Positions 34,594 to 45,232 of a stretch of 64,000 bases of DNA are shown here, in pieces. How positions within the stretch are numbered: the first letter of the stretch is position 1; each line of letters begins with the position of its first letter. Source of the DNA: Alcaligenaceae bacterium SAGV5 (GTDB lineage Bacteria > Pseudomonadota > Gammaproteobacteria > Burkholderiales > Burkholderiaceae_B). The notes below the pieces were generated by a model. That model ran no database searches. It was not told the origin of the DNA and saw only the letters and a list, made by a program, of their open reading frames with translations. The position numbers were made by a program, and so were the translations under genes. The stretch is from NCBI GenBank assembly GCA_009360345.1, contig SPDP01000003.1:682001-746000 (forward strand). Reading direction: 5' to 3'.

Positions 34594-34680
34594 GCGACCG
34601 TGGCGAAATTGGTAGACGCAACAGGTTTAGGTCCTGTCGGGAGAAATCCTGTGGAGGTTCGATTCCTCTCGGTCGCACCA
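34594..34680 (+). tRNA. tRNA-Leu (anticodon UAG)
   Basis: An 87-base class II tRNA. The acceptor stem GCGACCG/CGGTCGC closes, the D-loop has GGTAGACGC, the anticodon stem is ACAGG/CCTGT around TTTAGGT (anticodon TAG), a long variable arm follows, and the T-loop is GGTTCGATTCC. The CCA end is encoded. A TACAAT -10-like box lies at 34574–34579. Its place directly before tig is conserved in betaproteobacteria. Confidence 0.97.
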
Positions 34681-34875
34681 CAAGTTTGAACAACCCTGGC
34701 GGTGTCCGGCCGCGGCCGGCAAGGCTGCTTCCGGAGCCTCCGTACGGCGCCGCAGCGCCGCATGGGGGCTGTGGCACAATTCGCGAATGCCCGGATCGAT
34801 CTCTGGTTGCGGTGCCTCTCGCGGCGCGGGTGTCCGGTTCTGTCGATTACACATACTCAATATATAGGTTTTTGC

Positions 34876-36186
34876 ATGCAGCCTGTGGTTGAAACCCTGT
34901 CGGGGCTCGAACGGCGCGTTGATCTTTCCGTGCCGGTGGCCGATATCGAAAAAGAAGTCGAAACGCGCCTCAAGCGCCTGGCCCGCACCGCCAAGATGCC
35001 CGGGTTCCGGCCTGGCAAGGTGCCGTTGCCCATGCTGGCCCGTACCTATGGGCCGGAAGTGCGCATGGAAGTGCTGAATGCCAAGATTGGCGACGCGCTG
35101 GAAAAGATCGTGGCCGAGTCCAAGCTGCGCCTGGCGGGTTCACCGTCGGTCGAGCCCAAGACCGACGGCGTGGCCGATGATGTGGTCGCCTTCAGCGCCA
35201 CGTTCGAGGTCTACCCGGAAGTCGCCATTCCCGATCTGTCGGCCCTGGAAATCACCAGCGCCAAGAGCGAGGTGGGTGATGCCGAGGTCGATCGCACGGT
35301 CGACATCCTGCGCAAGCAGCGCGTGACCTTCGAAGAGCGCGAAGGCCGCGCCGCGGGCGACGACGATCGCGTGACGCTGGATTTCGCCGGCACCATCGAC
35401 GGCGTTGCATTCCAGGGCGGTACTGCCGAGGACTTCCCGTTCGTGCTCGGCCAGGGCCGCATGCTGCCTGAGTTCGAGGCTGCCGTGCGCGGCATGAAGG
35501 CGGGCGAGACCAAGGTGTTCCCGCTGGCGTTCCCGGCCGACTACGGTTCGGCCGAAGTGGCCGGCAAGACCGCCGAGTTCACCATCACGGTCAAGAAAGT
35601 GGAAGAGGGCGTGCTGCCCGGGGTCGACGCCGAGTTCGCCAAGCAACTGGGCCAGGCCGAAGGCGACGTCGAAAAACTGCGCGCCGACATCCGCGCCAAC
35701 CTCGAGCGCGAAGTGCGCAGCCGCACGCAGGCCCGCACCAAGTCGAGCGTGATGGACGCGCTGGCCAAGGCGGCCACCTTCGACATTCCCAAGGCCCTGG
35801 TCAGCGACGACACCGAGCGCCGCATCGAGGCCGCCCGCGAGGACCTGCGCCAGCGCGGCGTGCCCAACGCCGACAAGCTGCCGATCCCGGCCGAGGCCTT
35901 CGCCTCCGAATCCGAGCGCCGCGTGCGCCTGGGCCTGCTGGTCTCGGAACTGGTCAAGGCCGAGAACCTCAAGGCCAAGCCCGACCAGATCCGCGCCCGC
36001 ATCGAGGACTTCGCGCAGAGCTACGAGAAGCCCGAGGAAGTCGTGCGCTACTATCTGACGGACAAGTCGCGCCTGGCCGAAATCGAGGCCATCGTGCTCG
36101 AGGACAACGTCGTCCAGCACGTGCTGTCCAAGGCCCAGGTCAAGGACGAGCAAGTCTCCTTCGATGATTTGATGGGAACTGCCTGA
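34876..36186 (+). CDS. tig: Trigger factor
   Basis: A 436-residue ribosome-associated chaperone and prolyl isomerase. The N-terminal ribosome-binding signature GFRPGKVP is in [20 protein letters not shown]. The FKBP-type PPIase domain follows ([20 protein letters not shown] ... [16 protein letters not shown]), and the C-terminal helical domain ends ...[10 protein letters not shown]. The start at 34876 gives the normal [15 protein letters not shown]-terminus. Stop overlaps clpP by one base. Confidence 0.96.
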   Translation: MQPVVETLSGLERRVDLSVPVADIEKEVETRLKRLARTAKMPGFRPGKVPLPMLARTYGPEVRMEVLNAKIGDALEKIVAESKLRLAGSPSVEPKTDGVADDVVAFSATFEVYPEVAIPDLSALEITSAKSEVGDAEVDRTVDILRKQRVTFEEREGRAAGDDDRVTLDFAGTIDGVAFQGGTAEDFPFVLGQGRMLPEFEAAVRGMKAGETKVFPLAFPADYGSAEVAGKTAEFTITVKKVEEGVLPGVDAEFAKQLGQAEGDVEKLRADIRANLEREVRSRTQARTKSSVMDALAKAATFDIPKALVSDDTERRIEAAREDLRQRGVPNADKLPIPAEAFASESERRVRLGLLVSELVKAENLKAKPDQIRARIEDFAQSYEKPEEVVRYYLTDKSRLAEIEAIVLEDNVVQHVLSKAQVKDEQVSFDDLMGTA

Positions 36187-36842
36187 TGCAACGCTTCGTA
36201 GATTTCTACGCATCCATGTACGGGGCCGAGTCGCTCGGTCCCAAGGCCCTCGGCTATGTGCCGATGGTGATCGAACAGTCCGGCCGGGGCGAGCGTGCGT
36301 ACGACATCTACTCGCGTCTGCTGAAAGAGCGGATCATTTTCCTGGTTGGTCCGGTGGCCGATGCCACCGCCAACCTGATCGTGGCCCAGCTGCTGTTCCT
36401 GGAGTCGGAAAACCCCGAGAAGGACATCTCGCTCTACATCAACTCGCCCGGCGGGTCGGTGTATGCGGGCATGGCCATCTACGACACCATGCAGTTCGTC
36501 AAGCCTGACGTGGCCACGCTCTGCACCGGCCTGGCCGCCAGCATGGGCGCGTTCCTGCTGGCCGCCGGCGCCAAGGGCAAGCGGATCTCGCTGCCCAATT
36601 CCCGCATCATGATCCACCAGCCCTCGGGCGGTGCCCAGGGCCAGGCGACCGACATCGAGATCCACGCGCGCGAGATCCTGTACCTGCGCGAGCGCCTGAA
36701 CCGGATCCTGGCGGAGAACACCGGCCAGCCGATGGAACGCATCGCGGTGGACACCGAGCGCGACAATTTCATGTCGGCGGCCGATGCGCTATCGTATGGC
36801 CTGATCGACAAAGTCTTCAGCAGTCGTACCGAACAGGGTTGA
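36186..36842 (+). CDS. clpP: ATP-dependent Clp protease proteolytic subunit
   Basis: A 218-residue serine protease subunit. The triad is Ser119 (GLAASMGAF), His144 (IMIHQPSGG) and Asp193 (VDTERDN). [17 protein letters not shown] and [11 protein letters not shown] are family hallmarks. The first residues should be removed as a short propeptide. It forms the tetradecameric chamber loaded by ClpX, encoded two bases downstream. Stop and start are tightly coupled with tig. Confidence 0.97.
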   Translation: MQRFVDFYASMYGAESLGPKALGYVPMVIEQSGRGERAYDIYSRLLKERIIFLVGPVADATANLIVAQLLFLESENPEKDISLYINSPGGSVYAGMAIYDTMQFVKPDVATLCTGLAASMGAFLLAAGAKGKRISLPNSRIMIHQPSGGAQGQATDIEIHAREILYLRERLNRILAENTGQPMERIAVDTERDNFMSAADALSYGLIDKVFSSRTEQG

Positions 36843-36844
36843 GC

Positions 36845-38107
36845 ATGTCGGAAAAGAAAGGGTCGAACGAAAAGCTGCTCTATTGCTCGTTTTGCGGCAA
36901 GAGCCAGCATGAGGTTCGCAAGCTGATCGCCGGACCGTCGGTGTTCATTTGCGATGAGTGCATCGACCTGTGCAACGACATCATTCGCGACGAAGTGGCG
37001 GCCGACGTCAAGACCGGCGCCAAGTCCGAGTTGCCCACGCCGGCCGAGATCAAGGAAATCCTCGACCAGTACGTGATCGGGCAGATCCGGGCCAAGCGGA
37101 TCCTGTCGGTGGCGGTGTACAACCACTACAAACGCATACGCCACGCGGGTGGCAAGGCGGACGACGTCGAGCTGTCCAAGAGCAACATCCTGCTGATCGG
37201 GCCCACGGGCTCGGGCAAGACGCTGCTGGCCCAGACGCTGGCCCGCCTGTTGAACGTGCCGTTCGTGATCGCCGACGCCACCACGCTGACCGAAGCCGGC
37301 TACGTGGGCGAAGACGTCGAGAACATCATCCAGAAGCTGCTGCAGAACTGCAATTACGATGTGGAAAAGGCCCAGCGCGGCATCGTCTACATCGACGAGA
37401 TCGACAAGATCTCGCGCAAGGCCGACAACCCGTCCATCACCCGCGACGTGTCGGGCGAAGGCGTGCAACAGGCCCTGCTCAAGCTGATCGAAGGGACTGT
37501 CGCCTCGGTTCCTCCGCAGGGCGGACGCAAGCATCCCAACCAGGACTTCGTGCAGATCGACACGACCAACATCCTGTTCATCTGCGGCGGCGCATTCGAC
37601 GGGCTGGAGAAGGTCATCCGTGGCCGTACCGAGAAGTCCGGCATCGGCTTCGGTGCTTCGGTCAAGGCCGAGTCGGAACGTTCTGTCAGCGCGTTGTTCG
37701 GCGAAGTCGAGCCCGAGGACCTGATCAAGTTCGGTCTCATCCCCGAACTGGTCGGCCGCTTGCCCGTGGTCGCGACGCTGGACGAGCTGAACGAAGAAGC
37801 CCTGATCCAGATCCTGGTCGAACCCAAGAACGCCCTGATCAAACAGTTCCAGAAGCTGCTGGCCATGGAAGGCGCCGAGCTGGATGTCCGGCCCCAGGCG
37901 CTCCTGGCCATCGCCGAGAAAGCGCTCAAGCGCAAGACCGGCGCCCGTGGCCTGCGCTCCATCATCGAAGCCGCGCTGCTCGACACGATGTACGAACTGC
38001 CCACCCAGGGCAACGTCGTCAAGGTCGTCCTGGACGAAAACGCCGTCACCGGCGAGGGCGCCCCCCTCCTGATCTACGGCGACAAGCCCAAGGTGGCCAA
38101 TAAGTAG
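36845..38107 (+). CDS. clpX: ATP-dependent Clp protease ATP-binding subunit ClpX
   Basis: A 420-residue AAA+ unfoldase. The N-terminal zinc domain has Cys14, Cys17, Cys36 and Cys39 ([20 protein letters not shown]). The Walker A motif GPTGSGKT is at residues 119–126, followed by YIDEIDKI (Walker B) and GFGASVKAE; the RGLRSIIE sensor region is near the end. It feeds substrates to ClpP. The ATG at 36845 was chosen over a TTG six bases upstream. A terminator follows at 38252. Confidence 0.97.
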   Translation: MSEKKGSNEKLLYCSFCGKSQHEVRKLIAGPSVFICDECIDLCNDIIRDEVAADVKTGAKSELPTPAEIKEILDQYVIGQIRAKRILSVAVYNHYKRIRHAGGKADDVELSKSNILLIGPTGSGKTLLAQTLARLLNVPFVIADATTLTEAGYVGEDVENIIQKLLQNCNYDVEKAQRGIVYIDEIDKISRKADNPSITRDVSGEGVQQALLKLIEGTVASVPPQGGRKHPNQDFVQIDTTNILFICGGAFDGLEKVIRGRTEKSGIGFGASVKAESERSVSALFGEVEPEDLIKFGLIPELVGRLPVVATLDELNEEALIQILVEPKNALIKQFQKLLAMEGAELDVRPQALLAIAEKALKRKTGARGLRSIIEAALLDTMYELPTQGNVVKVVLDENAVTGEGAPLLIYGDKPKVANK

Positions 38108-38111
38108 AGGA

Positions 38112-38193
38112 TCCCCCCCTACGCGCTGACGCGCGCCCCCCGGGGGGCGATGCGGGTGGACCGGCAAAGCCGGATCCACCGCATCCTGGGGTA
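38112..38193. repeat. Dispersed GC-rich intergenic repeat, copy 5
   Basis: Modules CCCCCCTACGCGCTGACGCG, CCCCCCGGGGGG, GATGCGGGTGGACCGG and CAAAGCCGGATCCACCGC, immediately after clpX. Confidence 0.75.
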
Positions 38194-38251
38194 CCAACGG
38201 GCTGGCGGGGACTGGCGATATTGCCAAGCATCTGTCGGGTTGGAAAAGAAT

Positions 38252-38289
38252 AACGGCCTTGCGCGCAAGCAAGGCCGTTTTCATTTTTC
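38252..38289 (+). terminator. Rho-independent terminator of the tig–clpP–clpX operon
   Basis: A ten-base-pair stem AACGGCCTTG/CAAGGCCGTT (38252–38261, 38270–38279), eight-base loop, followed by TTCATTTTTC. Confidence 0.82.
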
Positions 38290-38300
38290 GAGCCTCCCCG

Positions 38301-38450
38301 GTTCCAGGGCACCGCGGATCCGGCTTTGCCGGTCCGCCAGTGCCGCCCCCTTGAGGGGGAGCGGCCGAAGGCCGCGTGGGGGTGGGCTTCCCTTCCGGTC
38401 CACCCGCATCGCCCCCTGGGGGGGCGCGTCAGCGCGTAGGGCGGGGCCCT
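38301..38450. repeat. Dispersed GC-rich intergenic repeat, copy 6, inverted and compound
   Basis: In the opposite orientation to copy 5: GGATCCGGCTTTGCCGGTCC, CCCCCTTGAGGGGG and CGGCCGAAGGCCG. A second partial module follows with CCACCCGCATCGCCCCC and GGGGGGGCGCGTCAGCGCG. The gap between clpX and lon thus carries two or three copies. Confidence 0.7.
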
Positions 38451-38606
38451 CTATATGCTACATTGGGCCATGGCGTGTAAATCAATGGCCTGTGGGCGAA
38501 TGATGACTCTGCGCCTCTCTTCGGGTTCATGCCTTTTTCCCGGGCACGCGGTGCGGGAAAAGGGCATGCACCCGGCAGTCCCAGCAGACCTCGTTGCCCG
38601 CCGACG

Positions 38607-38633
38607 CTTGAAATCCACGTTTACGCCCTCATC
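38607..38633 (+). promoter_or_regulatory. Possible heat-shock (sigma-32-like) promoter of lon
   Basis: CTTGAAA (38607–38613) is followed after 12 bases by CCCTCATC (38626–38633), close to the CTTGAAA...CCCCATNT pattern. A start near 38640 would leave a 20-base leader before the lon ATG. Confidence 0.4.
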
Positions 38634-38662
38634 CTGATTGCATTCAAATTCGAGGACGAATC

Positions 38663-41095
<2,433 letters not shown>

Positions 41096-41117
41096 TCCCG
41101 CGGCTTGGGTCAAGCAA

Positions 41118-41145
41118 GAGGGCGCGCAAGCGCCCTCTTTTCTTT
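41118..41145 (+). terminator. Rho-independent terminator of lon
   Basis: An eight-base-pair stem GAGGGCGC/GCGCCCTC (41118–41125, 41130–41137) with loop GCAA and TTTTCTTT. Confidence 0.85.
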
Positions 41146-41195
41146 GGTCACAAGCGGAAACATGAGGTTTTACGCGGTTTTCCAGCGGGTTTCCC

Positions 41196-41225
41196 TTGAC
41201 ACGACTTTCTGCCCGAGGATTAAAT
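41196..41225 (+). promoter_or_regulatory. Promoter of hupB
   Basis: A perfect TTGACA -35 (41196–41201) and a TTAAAT -10 (41220–41225) are 18 bases apart, giving a leader of about 120 bases. Confidence 0.6.
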
Positions 41226-41350
41226 AGCCGTCTGCGTTTCGTACGCGCAAGTGTAGTTCCGGCGCGGTACGTCGCTCATCGGGGGTGCCCCTTGCAGGCA
41301 TGCATCGGGACCAAAAATTTTTTCCACAGATAGACCTTGTGAGGGGCCTA

Positions 41351-41623
41351 ATGAACAAGACCGAGCTTATCGACCACATTGCCAAGCAAGCCGATATTTC
41401 CAAGGCGGCTGCCGGCCGTTCGCTGGATGCGCTGGTGGGGGCGGTGAAAACGACGCTCAAGAAGGGCGGCACTGTGACGCTGGTCGGTTTCGGCACTTTC
41501 GCGGTGAGCGCTCGCGCGGCCCGCACCGGCCGCAACCCGCGTACCGGCGAAGCCATCAAGATCAAGAAGGCCAAGGTGCCGAAGTTCCGTCCGGGCAAGG
41601 CGCTGAAAGACGCCGTCAACTGA
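41351..41623 (+). CDS. hupB: DNA-binding protein HU-beta
   Basis: A 90-residue histone-like protein. It begins [20 protein letters not shown] and has the HU signature [21 protein letters not shown] with the DNA-intercalating RNPxTG arm. It ends [13 protein letters not shown]. It bends and compacts DNA as a dimer. The ATG at 41351 is the true start (AGGGGCC upstream). The lon–hupB order is conserved. A strong terminator follows at once. Confidence 0.97.
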   Translation: MNKTELIDHIAKQADISKAAAGRSLDALVGAVKTTLKKGGTVTLVGFGTFAVSARAARTGRNPRTGEAIKIKKAKVPKFRPGKALKDAVN

Positions 41624-41646
41624 AGCGCGGGCGCTTTGTGACAAGA

Positions 41647-41676
41647 AACCCTGGTTTGGCGCCAGGGTTTTTTTTC
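41647..41676 (+). terminator. Rho-independent terminator of hupB
   Basis: An eight-base-pair stem AACCCTGG/CCAGGGTT (41647–41654, 41662–41669) followed by an uninterrupted T run. Confidence 0.9.
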
Positions 41677-41680
41677 GCCC

Positions 41681-42193
41681 CTAGGTCGTGGCTCCCAGTG
41701 CATGGTAGGTCCGGGAGAAATAGAACAGGCCCGCCGGTGCCTGGCCCGTCCGCAAATCCAGGACCTCGCAGAACATGACGGTGTGCGTGCCTTGCCGCGT
41801 GGTATCGACGATACGGCAGTCGAACACGGCCATCGCATTCTCCAGGACCGGAGAACCCGTTTCCAGCTGGCTCCATGTGCCTTCCGCGAATCGGTCGCTC
41901 ATGTCGCCGCCGCCGCTGAACCGGCGCGACAGGGTTTCATGGCCGGCGGCCAGCGTGTTGACGCACAGCACCCCGTTGGCCAGCGCCGCATCATGGGCGG
42001 ATGAGCGCCGGTTCAGGCATACCAGCAGCGTGGGCGGATCGTCGGTCACGCTGCAGACGGCGGATGCGGTCAGGCCGACGCGGCCCGCGGGGCCCGCGCT
42101 GGTGACGATGTGCACCGAACTGCCCAGCCGGGCCATGGCGGTGCGATAGGCCGGGCCGTCGGGCCGCGGAGCGGCAAGAGGAAGTGAAGTCAT
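41681..42193 (-). CDS. Flavin reductase family protein (HpaC-like)
   Basis: A 170-residue protein of the short-chain flavin reductase fold: YRTAMARLGSSVHIVTSAGP, then GLTASAVCSVTDDPPTLLVC (flavin site), NRRSSAHDAALANGVLCVN, and GTHTVMFCEVLDLR with the conserved His. Such proteins reduce FMN or FAD for a partner monooxygenase. No monooxygenase is adjacent. It lies downstream of the cyclase-family gene on the same strand with a 21-base gap, so the two are probably one transcript. Confidence 0.85.
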   Translation of the reverse strand: MTSLPLAAPRPDGPAYRTAMARLGSSVHIVTSAGPAGRVGLTASAVCSVTDDPPTLLVCLNRRSSAHDAALANGVLCVNTLAAGHETLSRRFSGGGDMSDRFAEGTWSQLETGSPVLENAMAVFDCRIVDTTRQGTHTVMFCEVLDLRTGQAPAGLFYFSRTYHALGATT

Positions 42194-42214
42194 GGCGGAT
42201 GCCTCCTGCGGATC

Positions 42215-42793
42215 TCAGTCCAGGCACGCCACGACGCGGCACGACAGGCCCGTCGAACCCTGGAAGCCCGTCCATCCCGTGCAGACCACGAAGGCGCGGT
42301 CGCCGGCCTCGGCATGCAGCCTGCCCACATTGGCCAGGTTCTCGATCACGTAGCCGCCGCGGCTGCCGACGATGCGATCCGCGTCATTGTGCTCGGGGCC
42401 GGAGCGCATGCCGGGGAAGTCCAGGCCGATGAAACCGGTGTCTTGTTCAGCCAGGTGCTGGATCAGTTCCCACGAGAATCTCGGCTGGGTCTGGTAGTAG
42501 GGACGGGAGCCGTAGACGTGACGGTCGAGATGGCCGGTGTGGAAAATGAGGAAGTCTCCGGCCTGGCACTCGCGTCCGGCCAGGACCGGGAGGCCGATTT
42601 CTTCTCCCGCCTCCCGTGCGTCGATCAGCAGGCCCCGCCGCATGCAGTAGCGGGCGGGTGGGAAGGCCTGGCCACCGTAGACGTCGAGATGGGTGCCGAT
42701 GTGGCCGCGTGACATATAGCTGTCGGGATCGGCGCTGGCTTTGGCGATAATGGGGTCCTGGATGTCGATGGAAAGCGTAAGGTCGATGTACAT
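42215..42793 (-). CDS. Cyclase family protein (kynurenine formamidase-like metal hydrolase)
   Basis: A 192-residue protein. The metal-binding signature HxGTHxD is present as SRGHIGTHLDVYGG; a second His lies in LIFHTGHLDRHVYG, and GLDFPGM follows. It starts MYIDLTLSID, as family members do. Known relatives hydrolyse N-formylkynurenine, isatin or related amides. Here the neighbour is a flavin reductase and a divergent AraC regulator, which suggests catabolism of an aromatic or heterocyclic compound; that is inference. Confidence 0.83.
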   Translation of the reverse strand: MYIDLTLSIDIQDPIIAKASADPDSYMSRGHIGTHLDVYGGQAFPPARYCMRRGLLIDAREAGEEIGLPVLAGRECQAGDFLIFHTGHLDRHVYGSRPYYQTQPRFSWELIQHLAEQDTGFIGLDFPGMRSGPEHNDADRIVGSRGGYVIENLANVGRLHAEAGDRAFVVCTGWTGFQGSTGLSCRVVACLD

Positions 42794-42882
42794 GTGATGC
42801 TCCGGTTGACGACGACAGCATCATCGGCCCGCGCCGTTTCGCGCGCCGCCGCATCTCGGCCAGATTTCATTGAGGATCGGAC

Positions 42883-43644
42883 ATGCCCGGCATCGCCGCC
42901 CAACAGCGGTTTCCACTGCGCATCGTGGTCAGGGAGGGGCGTGCGGCGCACGCCGCCATGCACAGCCACGAGGTGGGACAACTGCTTTATCCCGAGCAGG
43001 GATCCACGCTGCTGGAGACCCAGCAGCGGGTGATACGGCTCGCGCCCGACAGGGCGGCCTGGATCCCGCGTGGCGTGCCGCATGCCGTGCTGATGGATCG
43101 CAGCTTCCGTTACCACAGCGTCTACGTCGAACCGGATTTCTATGATGCGCCGCGCTGCGTGGTCGTCTGCGTCCGGCCGCTGCTGCGGGAGCTGATCCTG
43201 GACGCGGCGAGCTGGGGCACGGAAAGCGAGGGCGGGGAAGCGCGCCTGCGCAAGGCACGCGTGCTTGCCGACGAACTGGCGTCGGCGGCCTGGACCGAGC
43301 CAGGCATACCGATTCCGGCCGACCCACGCATCGCTCCCATCTGCCGTGCGCTGGAACAGGACCCGGCCGACAATCGTTCGCTGGAGGCCTGGGCGCGCCT
43401 GGCGGGAGCCAGCGAGAAAACCATCCAGCGTGGGTTCGTGGCCCATACCGGCATGTCTTTCCAGCAATGGCGCAACTACGCCCGGATGACCCGGGCGGCC
43501 GAGCTGCATGCGCGGGGTTGGCGGCAACTGGATATCGCGCTGGCGGTAGGCTATGCCACCGAGGGCGCGTATGCCCAGGCATTCAAGAAGTTCTACGGCT
43601 ATCCGCCCAGCCGGCTGCCGCGCAAAGAAAAAGGGCCTGGATGA
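42883..43644 (+). CDS. AraC-family transcriptional regulator with cupin sensor
   Basis: A 253-residue protein. An N-terminal cupin sensor (MHSHEVGQLLYPEQGSTLLE ... WIPRGVPHAV) is followed by the double helix-turn-helix: LEAWARLAGASEKTIQRGF and LDIALAVGYATEGAYAQAFK, ending KFYGYPPSRLPR. It is divergent from the cyclase–flavin reductase pair with a 89-base gap and most likely controls it. The ATG at 42883 fits the family N-terminus. It reads toward the tRNA-Val gene on the other strand. Confidence 0.87.
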   Translation: MPGIAAQQRFPLRIVVREGRAAHAAMHSHEVGQLLYPEQGSTLLETQQRVIRLAPDRAAWIPRGVPHAVLMDRSFRYHSVYVEPDFYDAPRCVVVCVRPLLRELILDAASWGTESEGGEARLRKARVLADELASAAWTEPGIPIPADPRIAPICRALEQDPADNRSLEAWARLAGASEKTIQRGFVAHTGMSFQQWRNYARMTRAAELHARGWRQLDIALAVGYATEGAYAQAFKKFYGYPPSRLPRKEKGPG

Positions 43645-43687
43645 CTCCAAGCCCTTGATTTCCCGACACGTGTCCGCTGCAACAGAG

Positions 43688-43763
43688 TGGTGGGTGCTAC
43701 AGGGGTCGAACCTGTGACCTACGCCTTGTAAGGGCGCCGCTCTACCAACTGAGCTAAGCACCC
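43688..43763 (-). tRNA. tRNA-Val (anticodon UAC)
   Basis: On the minus strand: acceptor GGGTGCT/AGCACCC, D-arm TAGCTCAGTTGGTAGAGC, anticodon loop CTTACAA (anticodon TAC), T-arm CAGGTTCGAACCTG and an encoded CCA end. 76 bases. It lies opposite to its neighbours, between the AraC and nadA genes. Confidence 0.97.
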
Positions 43764-43855
43764 TCTGGCATGCGACTCGTGACTCGGCGCGTATTGTAGC
43801 GGATTGCCCGGCGTCCTGCTGGGGCGGTCTTGGCGCGATGGCGGGATTTTCTCTC

Positions 43856-43884
43856 TTGACATTCATTATGCTCATCTTTAGCAT
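43856..43884 (+). promoter_or_regulatory. Promoter of nadA
   Basis: TTGACA -35 (43856–43861) and TAGCAT -10 (43879–43884) with a 17-base spacer. The -10 and most of the spacer lie inside the first inverted repeat. Confidence 0.6.
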
Positions 43885-43931
43885 AAGTCCCGCCGATATT
43901 TTTTTACTCAAAAAATGCTCAGTATGAGCAT
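43866..43931 (+). promoter_or_regulatory. Two inverted repeats, candidate NadQ-type operators
   Basis: The first repeat has arms TTATGCT (43866–43872) and AGCATAA (43880–43886), overlapping the -10. The second is ATGCTCAGTATGAGCAT (43915–43931), a perfect seven-base-arm palindrome 19 bases before the nadA ATG. Both share the ATGCT/AGCAT arms. A repressor of NAD synthesis such as NadQ, known in this group, is the likely binder, but none is encoded here. Confidence 0.6.
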
Positions 43932-43949
43932 AAATGGACGGATGACAGG

Positions 43950-45089
43950 ATGAACCAGACGCTGCTTCGCACTTTCGATTTCGATTCGCCCACGGCCACC
44001 GGCGGCTCCTGCTCGGTGGGGCAGGCCTGGGCCAAGGTGCCCGAGGACTTGTCGGCGCCGCGGCGGGACGAATTGAAGGCGCGCATCCGTACGCTGCTCC
44101 AGCGCGAGAACGCGGTGCTGGTCGCGCATTACTACGTGGACGCCGAGTTGCAGGAACTGGCCGACGAGACGGGCGGCTGCGTCGCGGATTCCCTGGAGAT
44201 GGCGCGCTTTGGCCGCGATCACGCGGCCGGCACGCTGGTCGTGGCGGGCGTGCGCTTCATGGGAGAGACGGCCAAGATCCTCAGCCCCGAGAAGCGGGTG
44301 CTGATGCCCGATCTGGACGCCACCTGCTCGCTGGACCTGGGCTGCCCCCTGGACGAGTTCTCGGCCTTCTGCGATGCCCATCCCGACCGCACGGTGGTGG
44401 TCTACGCCAATACCAGCGCGGCCGTGAAGGCGCGGGCGGACTGGGCGGTCACTTCGGCCATCGCGCTGGACATCGTCGCGGACCTGCACGCCCGCGGGGA
44501 AAAGATCCTGTGGGCGCCCGACCGCCACCTGGGCGCCTATGTCCAGTCGCAGACCGGGGCCGACATGCTGCTGTGGCAGGGGTCATGCCTGGTGCATGAC
44601 GAGTTCAAGGGCCTCGAACTCGAATTGTTGCGGCAGGAATACCCGCGGGCCAAGGTGCTGGTGCACCCGGAGTCGCCCCCGGCCGTCGTGGCCCAGGCCG
44701 ACATGGTGGGCTCGACCGCGCAGATGATCAAGGCCGCGCGCGAACTCGAGGCCACGCATTTCATCGTGGCGACCGATCAGGGTTTGTTGCACAAGATGCG
44801 GCTGGCCGCTCCCGGCAAGGTTTTCATCGCCGCACCGACCGCGGGCGGGAGCGCGACCTGCAAGAGCTGTGCGCACTGTCCGTGGATGGCCATGAACGGG
44901 TTGGAGAACCTGGCGGAATGCCTGGAGCGGGGCGCGGGCGAAATCCTGCTCGATCCGGCGCTGGGGCGGCAGGCGCGCCGGCCGATCGATCGCATGCTGG
45001 ATTTCGCCGCCCGCCGCGATCGCCGCGTGCAAGCCAGCGGGGACCTGGCGCGCGACGCCGCGCTGTTTTCCGCGATCGGTCCGGCCTGA
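43950..45089 (+). CDS. nadA: Quinolinate synthase
   Basis: A 379-residue enzyme that condenses iminoaspartate with dihydroxyacetone phosphate to quinolinate for NAD. The three 4Fe-4S ligands are Cys126 (DATCSLDL), Cys213 ([11 protein letters not shown]) and Cys310 ([14 protein letters not shown]), spaced exactly as in E. coli. [17 protein letters not shown] is the substrate motif. No nadB or nadC follows; ppiD is next after 143 bases. Expression is probably repressed by NAD status through the palindromes upstream. Confidence 0.96.
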   Translation: MNQTLLRTFDFDSPTATGGSCSVGQAWAKVPEDLSAPRRDELKARIRTLLQRENAVLVAHYYVDAELQELADETGGCVADSLEMARFGRDHAAGTLVVAGVRFMGETAKILSPEKRVLMPDLDATCSLDLGCPLDEFSAFCDAHPDRTVVVYANTSAAVKARADWAVTSAIALDIVADLHARGEKILWAPDRHLGAYVQSQTGADMLLWQGSCLVHDEFKGLELELLRQEYPRAKVLVHPESPPAVVAQADMVGSTAQMIKAARELEATHFIVATDQGLLHKMRLAAPGKVFIAAPTAGGSATCKSCAHCPWMAMNGLENLAECLERGAGEILLDPALGRQARRPIDRMLDFAARRDRRVQASGDLARDAALFSAIGPA

Positions 45090-45127
45090 TCCGTCCGGCC
45101 GGGCAGGGCGTGGCGGCGTAGGCGCCA

Positions 45128-45136
45128 TGCTAGAAT
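45128..45136 (+). promoter_or_regulatory. Extended -10 promoter of ppiD
   Basis: TGCTAGAAT at 45128–45136 (TGn plus TAGAAT). A weak stem TGCCCA/TGGGCA lies downstream at 45155–45181, inside the leader of ppiD. Confidence 0.4.
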
Positions 45137-45232
45137 CGGAGCGACACTAATGGGTGCCCATTGGCCTTGAGCCTGTGGGCATTTTGCTTGTATGGCCGTC
45201 TTGCCGCTGGCATCCGACCGGAGTATTCGCGC

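Noticed and set aside
43688..43763. tRNA-Val as an integration site of a genomic island
   Set aside because: No integrase gene and no visible second copy of the tRNA 3' end in the window.
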